Source: Balanoglossus misakiensis (Eukaryota > Hemichordata). Taken from it: a stretch of 64,000 nt of DNA. Shown here in pieces: positions 1 through 18,666 of this stretch (positions are counted from its first letter, which is position 1; each line of letters begins with the position of its first letter). The translations under genes and the position numbers were made by a program. The stretch lies in contig CM082580.2 of NCBI GenBank assembly GCA_040954595.2, positions 1,984,001 through 2,048,000 of the forward strand, written 5' to 3'. Under the pieces are notes generated by a model that ran no database searches, had not been told where the DNA came from, and saw only the letters and a list, made by a program, of their open reading frames with translations.

Positions 1-2662
1 CTCAATGCATTTGCTAGTAAGATGTCAAATTTGGCATTTCTGAAAACACGGTTTCTATCCCCGTGTTTGTATGCATCATACGTATCTCGTACTAGTAGGG
101 CACATTTCATAAATGATGCTTTGACCTTCAATGCCATATCAGCTTCTGATCTTTGTCCATCAGCTGCAGTAGCTTGTGTGAAGGTCCAGTCATGGTATAC
201 TTGCAAGTGCTTCTTAAGATTGCCAAGACGCTTGTATACTTTATTGCACTGTTCAATACTACAGTGGTACTGTCCATCATCTCCTTTCATCTTAGATGTC
301 AAACTGTCACTTGTATTAATCTCAGTCATTTGTTGTCTAACAGTGGTGACATCACCAAAATCTTGCTTGAGGTGCTGATCAAGTACAGATGTAGCTTGTT
401 CGCTAATCCACTTGTAAATTTCATCAGAACTGCTCATTTCTCTTGGTGGGATATTTCTGGTTGGCTGGTCATCCAATGATGAGATACCACAATGTTCCAT
501 ACATGCAGCAACTATATGAGCATCAAGGCAGTCTTCTATGAATGCATGGTGTGATCTGAATAATAGCAAAATAGTAAAGCATTACAACATCATGTGAAAT
601 GTATACTCACAAATGTCGTAGTTTACATTTCAAGAAAGCCAAAGCACACAAATATCAATAGTTGCAAAAAATGGAGGAAGAGGATTTTAGTAGACAAATA
701 CAGTCAGGAAATGTGTAGATTATAGCACATTTTTGGATATGGATTCATTCTAATAGGATTAATAGTCAAGCTATAAAAATATTTTATATGCAAAATGATA
801 GTCACTTGTTCACTCTATCAAAACTTTTACATGTATTTAATATTTGACCACACAATGTACTTAGAAAGCATTGCAATAGAGTACCAACCTGAAAGCCTTA
901 GTAACACTGTCAGCTCCACTTACATCTCTTCTATTAATAATATTCCTTAACTGATACAATGTTCCCCTTTCATTCCCACTGCCTTCTTTGTAAAAAAAGT
1001 CTATAAATGATCTGAAAGTGAAAAAAATAAAAGTATATATGAAATTTACATGAAATTTAATTTGTACATTTTTAATTAATGTATAAAATGTGTCACAAAA
1101 GTATTGATGTTTTAGTTTTTTCAGCTGCAGGGAGTTTTCCTGTTCTATATGATGTATGTTGTGAAAGAAATACAGCACTACCTCTGTGCAATTCGGTAAT
1201 TTTGTGGTTCATAAAAGTTATGAGAATCTATCCATTACACAGGACAGTACAATGAACTCATGACTTTGTCAAAAAACTTTGACATTTGTGTACCACTGTC
1301 ATCTCACAATTGAATTAGGGAAAATATCAAGTCACATACTGATCCATTGCTATTGTCACTTTGGTTCCCAAAAACCTTGATTGTGGAACTTTGAACTATG
1401 TTCATAGAACAGGAAACTACCTCACATATGTAAAAATAATACTCAATTAAATATTTAATAAACAAATGGAAACAGATATGGTTCAAACACCTGGAATCAA
1501 ATGAAATTCCAGACAACTCTAATCAGTTTTCCGCCAAAAGTATTTCTACCCAAACAAGTAATTTTCCAGGAGTGTCTGCCAATGAAATCAAAATTTTGCT
1601 TTTATATATATTTTTATCAATGAATAAACATGTCAAAATCGAGTGGTATACCATGGCTGGGGGTGTTTTATTGCTATTATATTATGCCAGTATATTGAAA
1701 CTTTGCATAAAACATTTTAAAAAGGCATTTTCTTTGACTATGATATATGACTGTGGTATATGGCTAATATATCACGGTCACGTGTCGTTTCTCGACCAAT
1801 CAAATAGCGTGATTTACACCATCAATATACTGGTATAATATAATATGACATAAACTTGATGGAATATTAGTTATAACTGTTTTTCCTAACCGGAATACAT
1901 GCATTCTTATCTAATCCAAAAACTTAACAAAATTTGTTTACTGGGGTTAGTATAATAATCATCATGCATAACTTACAACAATTTTAACATGCAGAACAAG
2001 AACCAAAGTAAGGTAAACTTGTTTGCTACCCGTATGGAGTTCATAACTCTGTGTAATCCTTCAGGTCGATGGATTATCCCTCCTAGCATCTCATAATCTG
2101 TTTCTCCATTTCTCATACATGTCTGAGCTGTATATGCCCTCTCATTGGTAAGGACATCACCACCAAAGACAATTTTACTGCAAACTTTGGGTTTGTTTCC
2201 TTGACTATGGGGTACATATTTTTCATGGACTTGTTGCACTATGTGAATGATTCCCTCGGAATCGTTTTCACTCTTCTCAATATTTTCACAGTTTAGAAAT
2301 TCTGATTTCTTACTAGTTTCATGCATGTAAGGGTGAGTTATACAGCTTGAAATTGAATCACAAAAAGGTTTCAAAAAGCTAAGATACTTCACCATAGTTT
2401 TCACAGTGTGAAATACAAAATCCCTAGTAAGTCCACTAACATCTTCAACACTAGGTAAAAAGTATGCACTTGGCACATCCTGTATCTTATCTTTTGGGGC
2501 ATCATCATCTAGGTGTTTACCAAGCACTCTCTTTCTAATACCGACATTTAAAAACCAATGCAAACTTAAAAAATACAAACTGCTAGTGCTCCGTGGTCTA
2601 TTGTTCAAATTTTCAACATTTTGTATCAACTCCAAAGTTTCATTATACTCCAAATGTTTCAT
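1..2662 (-). CDS. DUF6589-family protein with embedded C2H2 zinc finger (3' part cut by window edge)
   Basis: Three exons read in one frame on the minus strand: 2662-1977, 1011-889 and 555-1. The donors (GTAAGT at 1976-1971, GT at 888-887) and acceptors (AG at 1013-1012 and 557-556) join in matching phase. The first exon has the DUF6589 signature: a GGDxLTxERA-type motif followed by an RxEGLHRVM-type stretch. Exon 2 carries RGTLYQLRNIINRR, typical of the family. Exon 3 adds a single C2H2 finger (C-x4-C ... H-x4-H, about 272-193), then an alpha-helical stretch running off the window. DUF6589 proteins are multicopy in many invertebrates and their biochemical role is unknown to me; a link to mobile elements is suspected. 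The frame is open throughout, so the gene looks intact. The listed start is the first in-frame Met, and upstream exons may exist. Family call is confident; function is not assigned. Confidence 0.72.
1644..1836. mobile_element. MITE-like repeat, copy 1 (TATRCCAGTATATTGA ends)
   Basis: A ~190-bp unit bounded by an inverted pair (TATGCCAGTATATTGA at 1683 and its complement ending at 1836) plus a flank containing GGTATACCATGGCTGGGG. It recurs almost unchanged at 24508-24705. It lies in the first intron of the minus-strand DUF6589 gene. No coding capacity; the plus-strand ORF across it is incidental. Confidence 0.6.
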
Positions 2663-3805
2663 AACACAAATATAGGAGAGATATAAGTGATAGCTTATTG
2701 ATACTTGATAGAATAAGTGTAGGATATAATCATGGGAATCCTATGCAGTTTTAATAAAATGAATTTTGAATGGCAAATCACCTAAAAATAGACTATTGCT
2801 TTTGTCACAGTTTAAATCAACTTCAATGTAAAAAGTGAGTTTCTGAGATCTATTAGTTCACTCCCGTTAAGATGTAATGGTAACTGAAATGGGAATATCA
2901 GCCCTAAAATACACAGTTGCGGATCACAATTTCAATGAACCTGATATAGGCCACACCAAAGAACATACATTTATTTGTTAAAGAAGTTGTTTGATGACTT
3001 TATGGTGCTAAAATACACAAAAAATGCTAATGACTTTCTCTTTTTAACTCACAAAATGATACATTTAAAGCACAAAGTTAAGATTACTAATTTCAGAAAT
3101 AGTTTACTCACCAATAGTGATTTATGTACGTTTTGGCCCGGAAGATATTCTCTATCGAGTCAAGTACATAAACGCATTTCTGTATGTTATCATGCACCAA
3201 CAGGAACCAATGGTCCATGCTATGGATTGGTAGCAGGATATGGTGGAATGATTCAAAGTTAACCAACATGAATAAAGTTAACCAACATGAATAAAAATAG
3301 AACTTAAATTACTAAAAACAAAAGCCATCATAGTTTCTGGATCACTGTGCTTACATGTGGTATTGGCTTACAATATTTAAATATGACAGACTTGATAAAG
3401 AGTTCTATAATGATGAAATTCAAAAACAAATCAACCTCATCAGCGAATAATAATTTTAATTTGGTCTGTAAAGGTATTGCATAAGTCATCAATGGAGTCT
3501 GCATATCATAGCAATCAAACAAAAGGTTTAGAATTAAAATAAAAATTGGGACCAAAATGGGAAAATTGTCTGAAAAACATGCATGCCAATTTAACCAGTT
3601 TGAACAAATCAAGGCATCACATAGTATTCAAAACCGCTGCACAGAGCGATATCCATCCGCCATATGCAAATAGGCCGAAGTATAAGAGCAACGGGCAACG
3701 TACAGTCTGTCCCTCCCTCGCAATAGGCCACGACAGCACGAACCATGGCTCAAACTGGTTCCGTAGTTCGAGCTTTTGTGGACTCACACCAAATTTGGGT
3801 TTTTT
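2663..3805. other. Intergenic, no gene recognised
   Basis: AT-rich sequence without a convincing ORF. At 3662-3690 an octamer-like ATGCAAAT lies just upstream of a TATAAG box, a layout seen in histone and snRNA promoters. The short ORF that follows (MAQTGS...) matches nothing I know and runs into LINE sequence. Confidence 0.4.
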
Positions 3806-4318
3806 ATTATTTTGAGGCTTTAGAGAATGTCCAGAGAAGGTGGTGCAGGCAACTGCTGGGAGTTCCTAAACATACTACGATAGAAGCAGTGGTGGGAGAA
3901 TGTGGGCGTCTCCCTATTTATTGTATCACACTAAAACGCTGCATCGCTTTCTGGTTAAAACTCCTCGATTCCAAGACAGGCATACCTGATGCTGTGTAAT
4001 CTAGACAACATGGGAAGGAATACGTGGGCAATCTCTGTTAAAGATATTTTATTTTCATTTGCCTTTGGGTTTGCTTGGCTTTCCCAGGAAGTGGGTAATA
4101 AGCAGTATTTTCTCCATATTTTTGAAAATAGAGTTAAAGATGTGCACAAACAACGTTGGTATGAAAAGCTTGCCCTCAAACCCAAACTCCATACGTACAT
4201 TCAATTTAAAAGTTTATTAGAGCCTGAAAAATATCTTTACCTCCGCTGTAATCGACAAGCCATCCGTATGTATACGTATTTTTGTTGTTCAGTACTCCCT
4301 CTAAACCCAATTTTTTAG
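3806..4318 (+). pseudogene. LINE ORF2 C-terminal fragment
   Basis: Two overlapping frames encode the region after the reverse transcriptase of a LINE. The first has RRWCRQLLGVPKHTT followed by a GECGRLP motif. This is the same block as CKFILGVGMSTTNAAVRGEL in the LINE at 50.4 kb. The second frame has the conserved tail W-Y-E-K-L...KLHTYIQFK. A frameshift near 3990 separates them, and there is no RT or endonuclease domain. It is a 5'-truncated, dead insertion. Confidence 0.65.
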
Positions 4319-5929
4319 TACAGTTGAATGAATTTCTTTGAAACAGTTTCACAGCAATCATCGAGTGCAACAACAGTTAAGATTCCAATGAAATGGTTTG
4401 CATTGATTATAGACAAAGGAGAATAATTTTGTATGTGAAAGTAAATTGTCATTAATTATTACTCAGTAGACTGAGATTATTTGTAAAAACTGTTATGCAA
4501 AATAAATGGCATTCTTTGAAAACTTTGTTATAGGTATACAACAGCGTGTCTAAGTCTTTGAATGAACACTTGTTGGGCGCTTTTTTTCCGTGGCCACCAA
4601 CTGCAAATGTGTGATTGGCTAGATATATGGTAGCCACGAGAACTGCAGATTTACCTTTGGTTGGTTGAATAAACGGGTGTGACACCCATTTATTATTTAT
4701 TAACTTGCTCATATTTAAATCCAGGGTTGATGATGTGTTTGTGCATATTCATCGCTAAGGTCATTTAAATGGACCACTCTGAGTTTGAAAGTAAGATCAT
4801 GAAAATCATGCAAAAAGTTGGCAGCTATTGGGGCTTTAAATAAACCCAAGAATCGGCGTATACATGTACAGACACGATACCTTAGTATAAGGACAGATCT
4901 TTTGTTGCTGAGCCCTGCACACATACTCGGTCTACACCAGCTGGAAGGTACCATACTATAACAGTTGTCGGTAAGTTAAAGAAAAAATATATTACGTTTT
5001 CTGTCACGTTTCTGGAAGGGAAAATGTTGAAACACTCTTGCTTACTGAAACAAGTAAGGTTTGTGTAAGAACAACTAGATTTGAAGTGATTCAGCAAAAA
5101 TAATGTCATCCCATTTTTCGTAAAGGGATTGTCGGGACGATCACTCTGATGTGAATTTTGGTATTCTGCATGTAATGTTAGTTTTAACCCTGCATCTGCA
5201 TACACAGCACATATGAGTATGACACACTAAGCTCGTATCATTTCTGAATGAATAATTCATCGTCACCTCGAGAAGGAAATCAATGGACATGGCTAAATTG
5301 TTCTGGGGCAAAATCAAAAATAACCATTTATTTGCAATATTCATATTCATATTTGACATTCACGAAGGTTTCTATGACCTCTGTCTAAATAACTCTTTTA
5401 TATGGACGTGTACAAATACCACTTCCAGTTTTGCACGCTGAAAATACGACATAAAATAAATTGTCAACTGAAGTATTTTCCAGCGAGCCCACATATGCAC
5501 CTACATATACTATGATGGAGCTTTACTAAAAGTGGGTTTTGATAAACTATTGGTAAAAATGAAATGAACGGGCGGGGCAGTTGGTCAATTGCAGCTATTG
5601 TTCTGTTTTATAGAGTTGAATTTTACTGACAAGGTTATTTTTGTTGATTATGTCTATTTTGGGCGTAGATGTGTATTTTGGGCGTAGTATTATAATATGA
5701 GGGTGCTTGATACATGTATGTTTCTTTTAATTCATGGACAGTCTCGCATTCGATCATATTTTATACTGTAAATTATAAATTATAATTATAAATTGATTTT
5801 TTGTATCCAAAACTGAATTTCAAACTGTTTTATGTGGGGTTTTTCTTATCCTGGTCCAGCGCAAGCTGGAAATGATTTTCGGGTAACTCTTGTACTCGCG
5901 CGCGTTTTCTGATCGCGTCAATCATTTAA
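4319..5929. other. Intergenic, nothing recognised
   Basis: No ORF with a recognisable domain and no clear repeat structure. The track ORFs here are short and codon-random. Confidence 0.4.
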
Positions 5930-6192
5930 AGGTACATGGTCATCTCCAATTTACATATGTCCATAAATGGCTAAAACGGCGTATCTGAGTGTTCTGAAGA
6001 ACATATGGTGACGCTCTTTTTTTCCTATAATGTTTGGTTTCACTAGCGTTCTATTAAAGGTATCGGTCACCTATGCAAATTTAGTTACAGTTACCATGCA
6101 TGGCAAATTGAGACCTAGCCAATCACAGATTTTCAGTAGGTAGTTCTATAGAACACTCAGATACGGCGTTTAATACGTCACCCCCTGTGCCT
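5930..6192. mobile_element. TTAA-flanked MITE (family A)
   Basis: Bounded by TTAA at 5926-5929 and 6193-6196, with inverted ends AGGTAC.../...GTGCCT. Inside lies CCAATTTACATATG and, near the other end, CCAATCACAGATTTTCAG. The same family appears at 37455-37644 and, fused to another MITE, at about 47385-47515. TTAA duplication suggests mobilisation by a piggyBac- or Kolobok-type transposase. It sits just upstream of the GAPDH start. Confidence 0.65.
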
Positions 6193-6287
6193 TTAATGTC
6201 CACATTTTTTCTCACGAATTTTACGTTTTTCAGAACATTCATACTTTTTTGTACCTAGGCCTACCAAAGCCATTCACAAAGTACAGT

Positions 6288-13294
<7,007 letters not shown>

Positions 13295-13720
13295 TTACAT
13301 ACAAACACAAAAGAGACATACCAGTCGAAAAAAGTACACTGGAAAAACATTTTCTGTTTTCTCACTGATTATTGACTGCACCAATCTGAGGTTCCCAATC
13401 TTATAGAAATATGATTAATGGGATTAACTCGTTCGCTTAACTTTTTTGCTTCGTCTTTGAAGCCCTGGTCAAGTTTTACCTCCCTTGAGACCAGAATATA
13501 GCCGAATTTAACCATGGGGAGCTCATCCTCCTTGTTTGTAGTATGTATGCTTGTTTGCCTGTTTGTTGTTATTGGTTGATATAATAAACAAAAAATGTTT
13601 GTTTGTTGGTATTGGTTGACATAATAAACACTATTATTTATGTGTTTGTTTGTTTGTTCATTTTATTAGGTGCCATTGGTATAGGCATATATACCATGGG
13701 ACCTTATGGGATCGGTTGCG

Positions 13721-13806
13721 TATGTATGTATGTATGTATGTATGTATGTATGTATGTATGTATGTATGTATGTATGTATGTATGTATGTATGTATGTATG
13801 TATGTA

Positions 13807-13859
<53 letters not shown>

Positions 13860-13902
13860 GTGTATGTATGTATGTATGTATGTATGTATGTATGTATGTA
13901 TG
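13721..13902. repeat. Compound (TATG)n-(TG)n-(TATG)n microsatellite
   Basis: About 180 bp of pure TATG tetranucleotide interrupted by a TG dinucleotide tract. It lies 430 bp after the GAPDH stop. The long Tyr/Val/Cys/Met ORFs across it come from the repeat and are not genes. Confidence 0.97.
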
Positions 13903-16430
13903 TGCACATCAAAAACTTGAAAACTGCTACGTGTTTCACCTTGATATTTGGTGTGCAGATGCAGGCTGGGCTGTAGATGGGAGTGTGTTCAAATGAATTT
14001 GTCATTGCCAAAAATATGCAAATTAGCTGGCAAAATGAGAATTTGGTCAAAACTCAGTAACTCAAGAACTACTGGTCAGATTGCTTTGCAAAGTGGTGTG
14101 TATTTACTTTATTGAGTTGTTTTAATTAAGCAGAAACCCCCTCCTGTGATTTATATACACAGAAAATTCCTGCATGATTACATAACTGGCTAAGTTTTAA
14201 AGAGGCCAGCTGTTCTATTTAGTGTATGTACATTACGTTATGCCATTGGCAGCTTATGGGTCAGTCAGTGTTTGCCCATTGATCTCTCGCTATGTGTGTG
14301 TGTGTATGTCTGTCTGTCTGTATATGGCAGTGTACTCCGGTGTAGACGTTTTCTTGTGTAATCCCTCAATGGGACCACCGTGTCCTTGACGCGATGTTTT
14401 ATTTACAAATAGGCCTATGGGCACGTTTATTTGTGTGTATGTTGACAGTTTTAAGGGTTAGGGTATATTCAACGGATAGGGTTAGGGTTCAGTCACTCCA
14501 CAGCATCACTCCCTGTAGGATCCAATTCCTACTTGCATGGGCCCCTGGAGTACACACTCTGGACACTCGTGTTGTATAAAAATTCTCCTTTTATTTTACT
14601 CTCTACGAGGAGCAAACTGTTCGGTGCATACAAATAGACCGTGCACGACGTAATAACACGGTTCTAATACTGGTATAACACGGGTACAACATGGTTCTGT
14701 ATAAACAAATACATAGACAAAATAAATTCACGTAAGTATTCAAAGGTAAATGTAAAATGCCGATACAGCAGTTCAAACTCAATTACAAGCAAATTCCAAA
14801 AATACAGCGTTTACAGGTAAGTAAATTCAAATCAATTCTATTCAATCACTCAAATTTAATGGTTTATAAATGAAGTAGTCTGCGTCCTGGATAGTCGCTG
14901 CTTCTCTTGAAAAGACCGCTCTGTATCGCTAAATAAAACAGGTAAGTCTTACCTCAGATGGTGACGCTTTCAGGGGCTCAAAAAGCATGCAGTGCAGTGG
15001 TCACAAACATGTAGCCTAGAAGGCCTGACGTGGCAAAAATGAAAACTTGCACACTGGGTAGGTGCAAATTTATAGTGAGAAGGAAATTTGCATATTGGAT
15101 AACCACTATGTGCATGTGCATCTGCACACACAGCCATCCAATCAGGGAGGACTGCACTTACACACCGGCCCCAAAAGGCGCATCATCTTAAATAAGCCTT
15201 TTAAAATTATTTCATTGCAAGTCCGGCAACAAACAATAAGAAATGGTTAAACATTTGTTTAAATCAATCATTATTTCTTTTACAAAAGGCACATCAGTCA
15301 GATAAATTTCAATTTCTTTGAATCTTTAAATTACGAATTCCAGATATGCTATTACTAATTAATTATGGTGTATGCAGTTGTGTAGAATAGCAAGTTGCTG
15401 GTCAAAACACTCATTTGAAGGCAAATGTAAATACCGATATTATCGGTATGAGAAATTCTTCACAAATAATACCCGGTAGTATTGCACTGATTTTGCAGTT
15501 CTGATTTCATGACCTAGTATTTCATCTGAATGGAATACAAGGAAGAGACAAGTACGATTTCTTAAAATGATCGTCAGTTATTGTTGCCATTTTCAATATT
15601 CACACCAAATTAATTATACAAGGGAATCTGAATCCCAATCTGATTCCAACTTGCATGGGGAAAAAAATTCCCAGTATCATAGAGAATGAAAATGTTTGTT
15701 CTGTTTCTAAAAATATCAACAAAGAAAAATACAAGCATTTACAGCTACCAAACACTGATATAACCTGAACTATCCAGTTAACATGTTTTAGTAAAATTTA
15801 CATTGGTTGCCTGTTTAGAATCATTTAGTCACAACAACACCTACACAGGTAAACAAGTGTGCTCACTGCCAAGATATCGGATATGATATGAATGAACAAT
15901 GGATATGAATGAATTGGTGGTTCCACTTTATTGTTTCTTTGTTTTTAAGTGGGGGTCTGCATAGGGCTTTGAGCACCTATATTGTTTTATTGGAATGCCT
16001 GTTGCATACTTCTGATTCAGAAAAAAAAATCCTGACATTGAATGACCGTCATACATGGATGTTTATTAGACTGAAAAAAACCCAGTAAAAACTCAACAGT
16101 GTTCACAAAATACAAATATTGGTTAATGCATAAAAGAAATAAACATCAACAACAAGCATTAAATCATCCGCGAATTTTCTTGAAGAAGACACAAAGAGGA
16201 ACAATAAAGCTGATAAAGGGGGCATAGTTTTACATTGCTACAGTGATAACGTCCTCCAGGGGTTTTCTTATGGTCGTACCCAATATAATGACCACTTTCG
16301 TAATTCGATATAAACAACCTCGTAGGTCTACGCAGGGTCTAGAGATAGCAGGTCGTGATGTTGTGTATGAGAGATCGTATAATTCTACATTGTACCACTG
16401 CGTGTACGCGTAGAGCATTGTTTACGAATC
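13903..16430. other. Intergenic, no gene recognised
   Basis: Nothing with coding character. Two short TTAGGG-like runs (14451-14487) are too brief to be telomeric. The rest is AT-rich unique sequence. Confidence 0.4.
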
Positions 16431-16442
16431 GACGCTAGCGCG

Positions 16443-16570
16443 CGTGCGTAAAGAACACAAGCGGAAACTATTCTACAGCGATGAAATTCTGTGGTACCCC
16501 TTAGAATTTCATCCGCTCGATTTTGGCGCATGCGCAAAGAACACAAGCGGAAACTATTCTACGGCGGATG
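16443..16570. repeat. ~65-bp direct duplication
   Basis: The block GCGTAAAGAACACAAGCGG ... TTCTACAGC-GATGAAAT occurs twice in tandem (16445-16490 and 16530-16575), just beyond the 3' end of the Crypton relic. Confidence 0.6.
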
Positions 16571-17664
16571 AAATAATTCATGACACCGGAAACGACCGCT
16601 TGCGATTCTGCATTGGCGTCTGCAGAATTTACCCGCGTAGCTGTCGAAGAAGGCGTCGATGTTTTTGAACGCGAACCTCGCGACAGAATCTCAGACATAT
16701 GTTGCTGATCTTGTAGAGAGTTTACCGCGTAGTGGTTCACGCTTTGCACGTTCCGGTGGCCGCTGAGCTGCATAAGTTTCGTTGGAGCAATTCCGCTGTC
16801 ATGTAAGCGTCTGATAGTTGTTCGTCTGACGCTGTGGTTGCTTTTTTTCCTTTCTATCCCTGCTTTTTGCACATGGTGATCATGATTGAGTCTAATTTGT
16901 TAGCACCCATCGGTTGACGCTTGAACCAGGTAGCCGTTTCTGGTTTGTAGTTTATTGCCAGATAGAAAGGCGCGTCGTTACTCTGATGACTTGCTGGTCG
17001 ATGGAGAGCGTATTGTTTGTACGCTTACACGGGACATCGAGAGGGGTCGTCCGGAATAGCGAAAGCCTTCGGTGGATACGCTCTCGGTTGTTCGCTCACT
17101 TTCCCCGATGATCTTGTTTTGTTGTCTCTCTCGTTGAACTCGAGGTATTCAACGTTATCTGCCGTGCGTTTCAAGGCGATATCCCCCCCACAACAACTGC
17201 CTACTTTCCTGACACCCCCTAAAACCGAAGTGCTTTTGGTTGTTGAGCCACACAAGAAATAGCAGCGCTTCGGGGGTGTCTGAGCCGATCACACCTTTCT
17301 CGTAAAGGAGCTATTCCTCGGCCGCGTTTGGTTTGTTGCCTTTACCTTGGCTTTTCAGCTGGCCACGTTTCGCTTTCAATGTGGCCTGCGACGTAGTAAA
17401 CCCTTTGTCGCGGCTGATGGAAAATTTGTAGCCGTGTTCACCGAGATACCTATCTATGCTGTGCTGGTATGTTGTCAGCGAGTCTGGTTCGTATTCCGAG
17501 CCGTCCTTCTGCCGAACGCCCGCGTAAAAACTGCCGAGATAGCCGTCAAGGACATCTGGTGGAATTTCGTAGATCGGTCGTTGTTCTGTCGGTCGCATGG
17601 TGCGCATCCACTTTGTTAGCTGGTTTACAGCACAATTTGTGGACTGCACAAAATCTGTCGTCAT
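16501..17664 (-). pseudogene. Crypton-type tyrosine recombinase (DUF3504-like), frameshifted
   Basis: Reading the minus strand, an N-terminal part (17664-17311) has the DVLDGYLGSFYAGVRQKDGS-type DUF3504 motif. A middle part (17255-17025) has GDIALKRTADNVEYLEFNER. A C-terminal part (16872-16501) carries the catalytic core of tyrosine recombinases: NHSVRR (H-x-x-R), LSGHRNVQ and NHY, with the Tyr as presumed nucleophile. Each block is in a different frame, so the gene is dead or needs indel correction. Cryptons use tyrosine recombinases and have no terminal inverted repeats. A second Crypton relic sits at 44737-45707. Confidence 0.8.
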
Positions 17665-17878
17665 GTTCCCGCTATTTTTCGGTTACCGTCTGCTCGTTAT
17701 TTTGGAAAGTTTATTTCACTTGGGATCGCTTAAAATTCGTCAAATTTTCAGGCCGTAGTCTAAAACGTAAATGCATCTTTGCGTGTATCGCTTTATTATT
17801 CTCGACATTGTTTACGGAAGTAACGTAGAAATATTTACGTTTACATGAATGGGGTAGAGCGCGCGACCTACTTATGGC

Positions 17879-17981
17879 TGAAAATAGTTCCGGTTGATGA
17901 CGTAGAACAGGGGAAAATTCGGATTTTTTGTTCGACCTGTTCTACCTCACACAGGTGGCTATAAGGGCCAGTTCATGTGAT
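17879..17981. mobile_element. Terminal fragment of the 904-bp MITE family
   Basis: 103 bp matching the right end of the complete copy at 24706-25609: TAGTTCCGGTTGATGACGT ... GGGCCAGTTCATGTGATAA. It abuts the first ORF of the PHD-transposase relic and may have truncated its 5' end. Confidence 0.65.
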
Positions 17982-18666
17982 AAGGAGAGAAAATAGGGGA
18001 TATATCCATGAAATTTTAGCTGAACTACACAGGATAAAAAATAGCCCACAGCAAAAACCCAATTCTGAAAATGAGAGCGCAAATATTGATACCATGATAA
18101 AAAGCAGACCAAAAAGACAAAGAAAGCTACCACAAAAACTTCGACGAAAGTCTATGGTATTAGATCATGGTAAAAAAGGAAAATTGTATTGTATTTGCAA
18201 AACTAAATACAATCAAAATAAACAGTACATTAAATGTGCAAAGTGTTACAAATTGTACCATTATGAATGCATCCAATTGAAGCCAACCTTTAAATCAGGG
18301 AAAGGGCTTCTGTTTATTTGTGGTGTCCAGGCATGTAATAATGGGAAAACAGTTTTCAAAGTTAATGGTATTGAAATGCCTATAGAAAATTTGAATAAAA
18401 TAGGAGATACTAATAGTTCAATTCACCAAGAAAGCCAACCAAATAATATCTCCAATGGGCCGAAAGATAAAAGAGAAATACAAGATACTGAGACGTCATT
18501 AACAGAGACATTAAACCATGAGACAAAATCAAATCTCTGTGATGAAAATGATAGTGTTGGAATACTGCTATTTCAAGATGTGGAAAATGAAATAATGGAA
18601 AGTGATACAAATGAAATAGTTGAACAAGAAAATGAGCATAGTATCAAAAGCAGTCCTGATCAATAG
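17982..18666 (+). pseudogene. PHD-finger N-terminal segment of a transposon polyprotein
   Basis: The frame opens directly after a MITE end; its first codon is GTG, so the true start is missing or in a lost exon. A basic KSRPKRQRKLPQKLRRK stretch precedes a PHD/RING-like zinc-binding array: YCICKTKYNQ, IKCAKCYKLYHYEC, then a later C-x4-C. PHD fingers usually read histone tails and could direct insertion. An acidic low-complexity linker follows and ends at TAG 18664. A single-base shift continues the protein in the next frame (IDGESSNN...). Confidence 0.7.

Noticed and set aside
13603-14050. Long Tyr/Val/Met and Ile/His/Thr ORFs on both strands
   Set aside because: Produced by the (TATG)n/(TG)n microsatellite; no stop codons by repeat chemistry, not coding.
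14451-14487. TTAGGG-like runs suggesting telomere sequence
   Set aside because: Only two or three imperfect units; no array.
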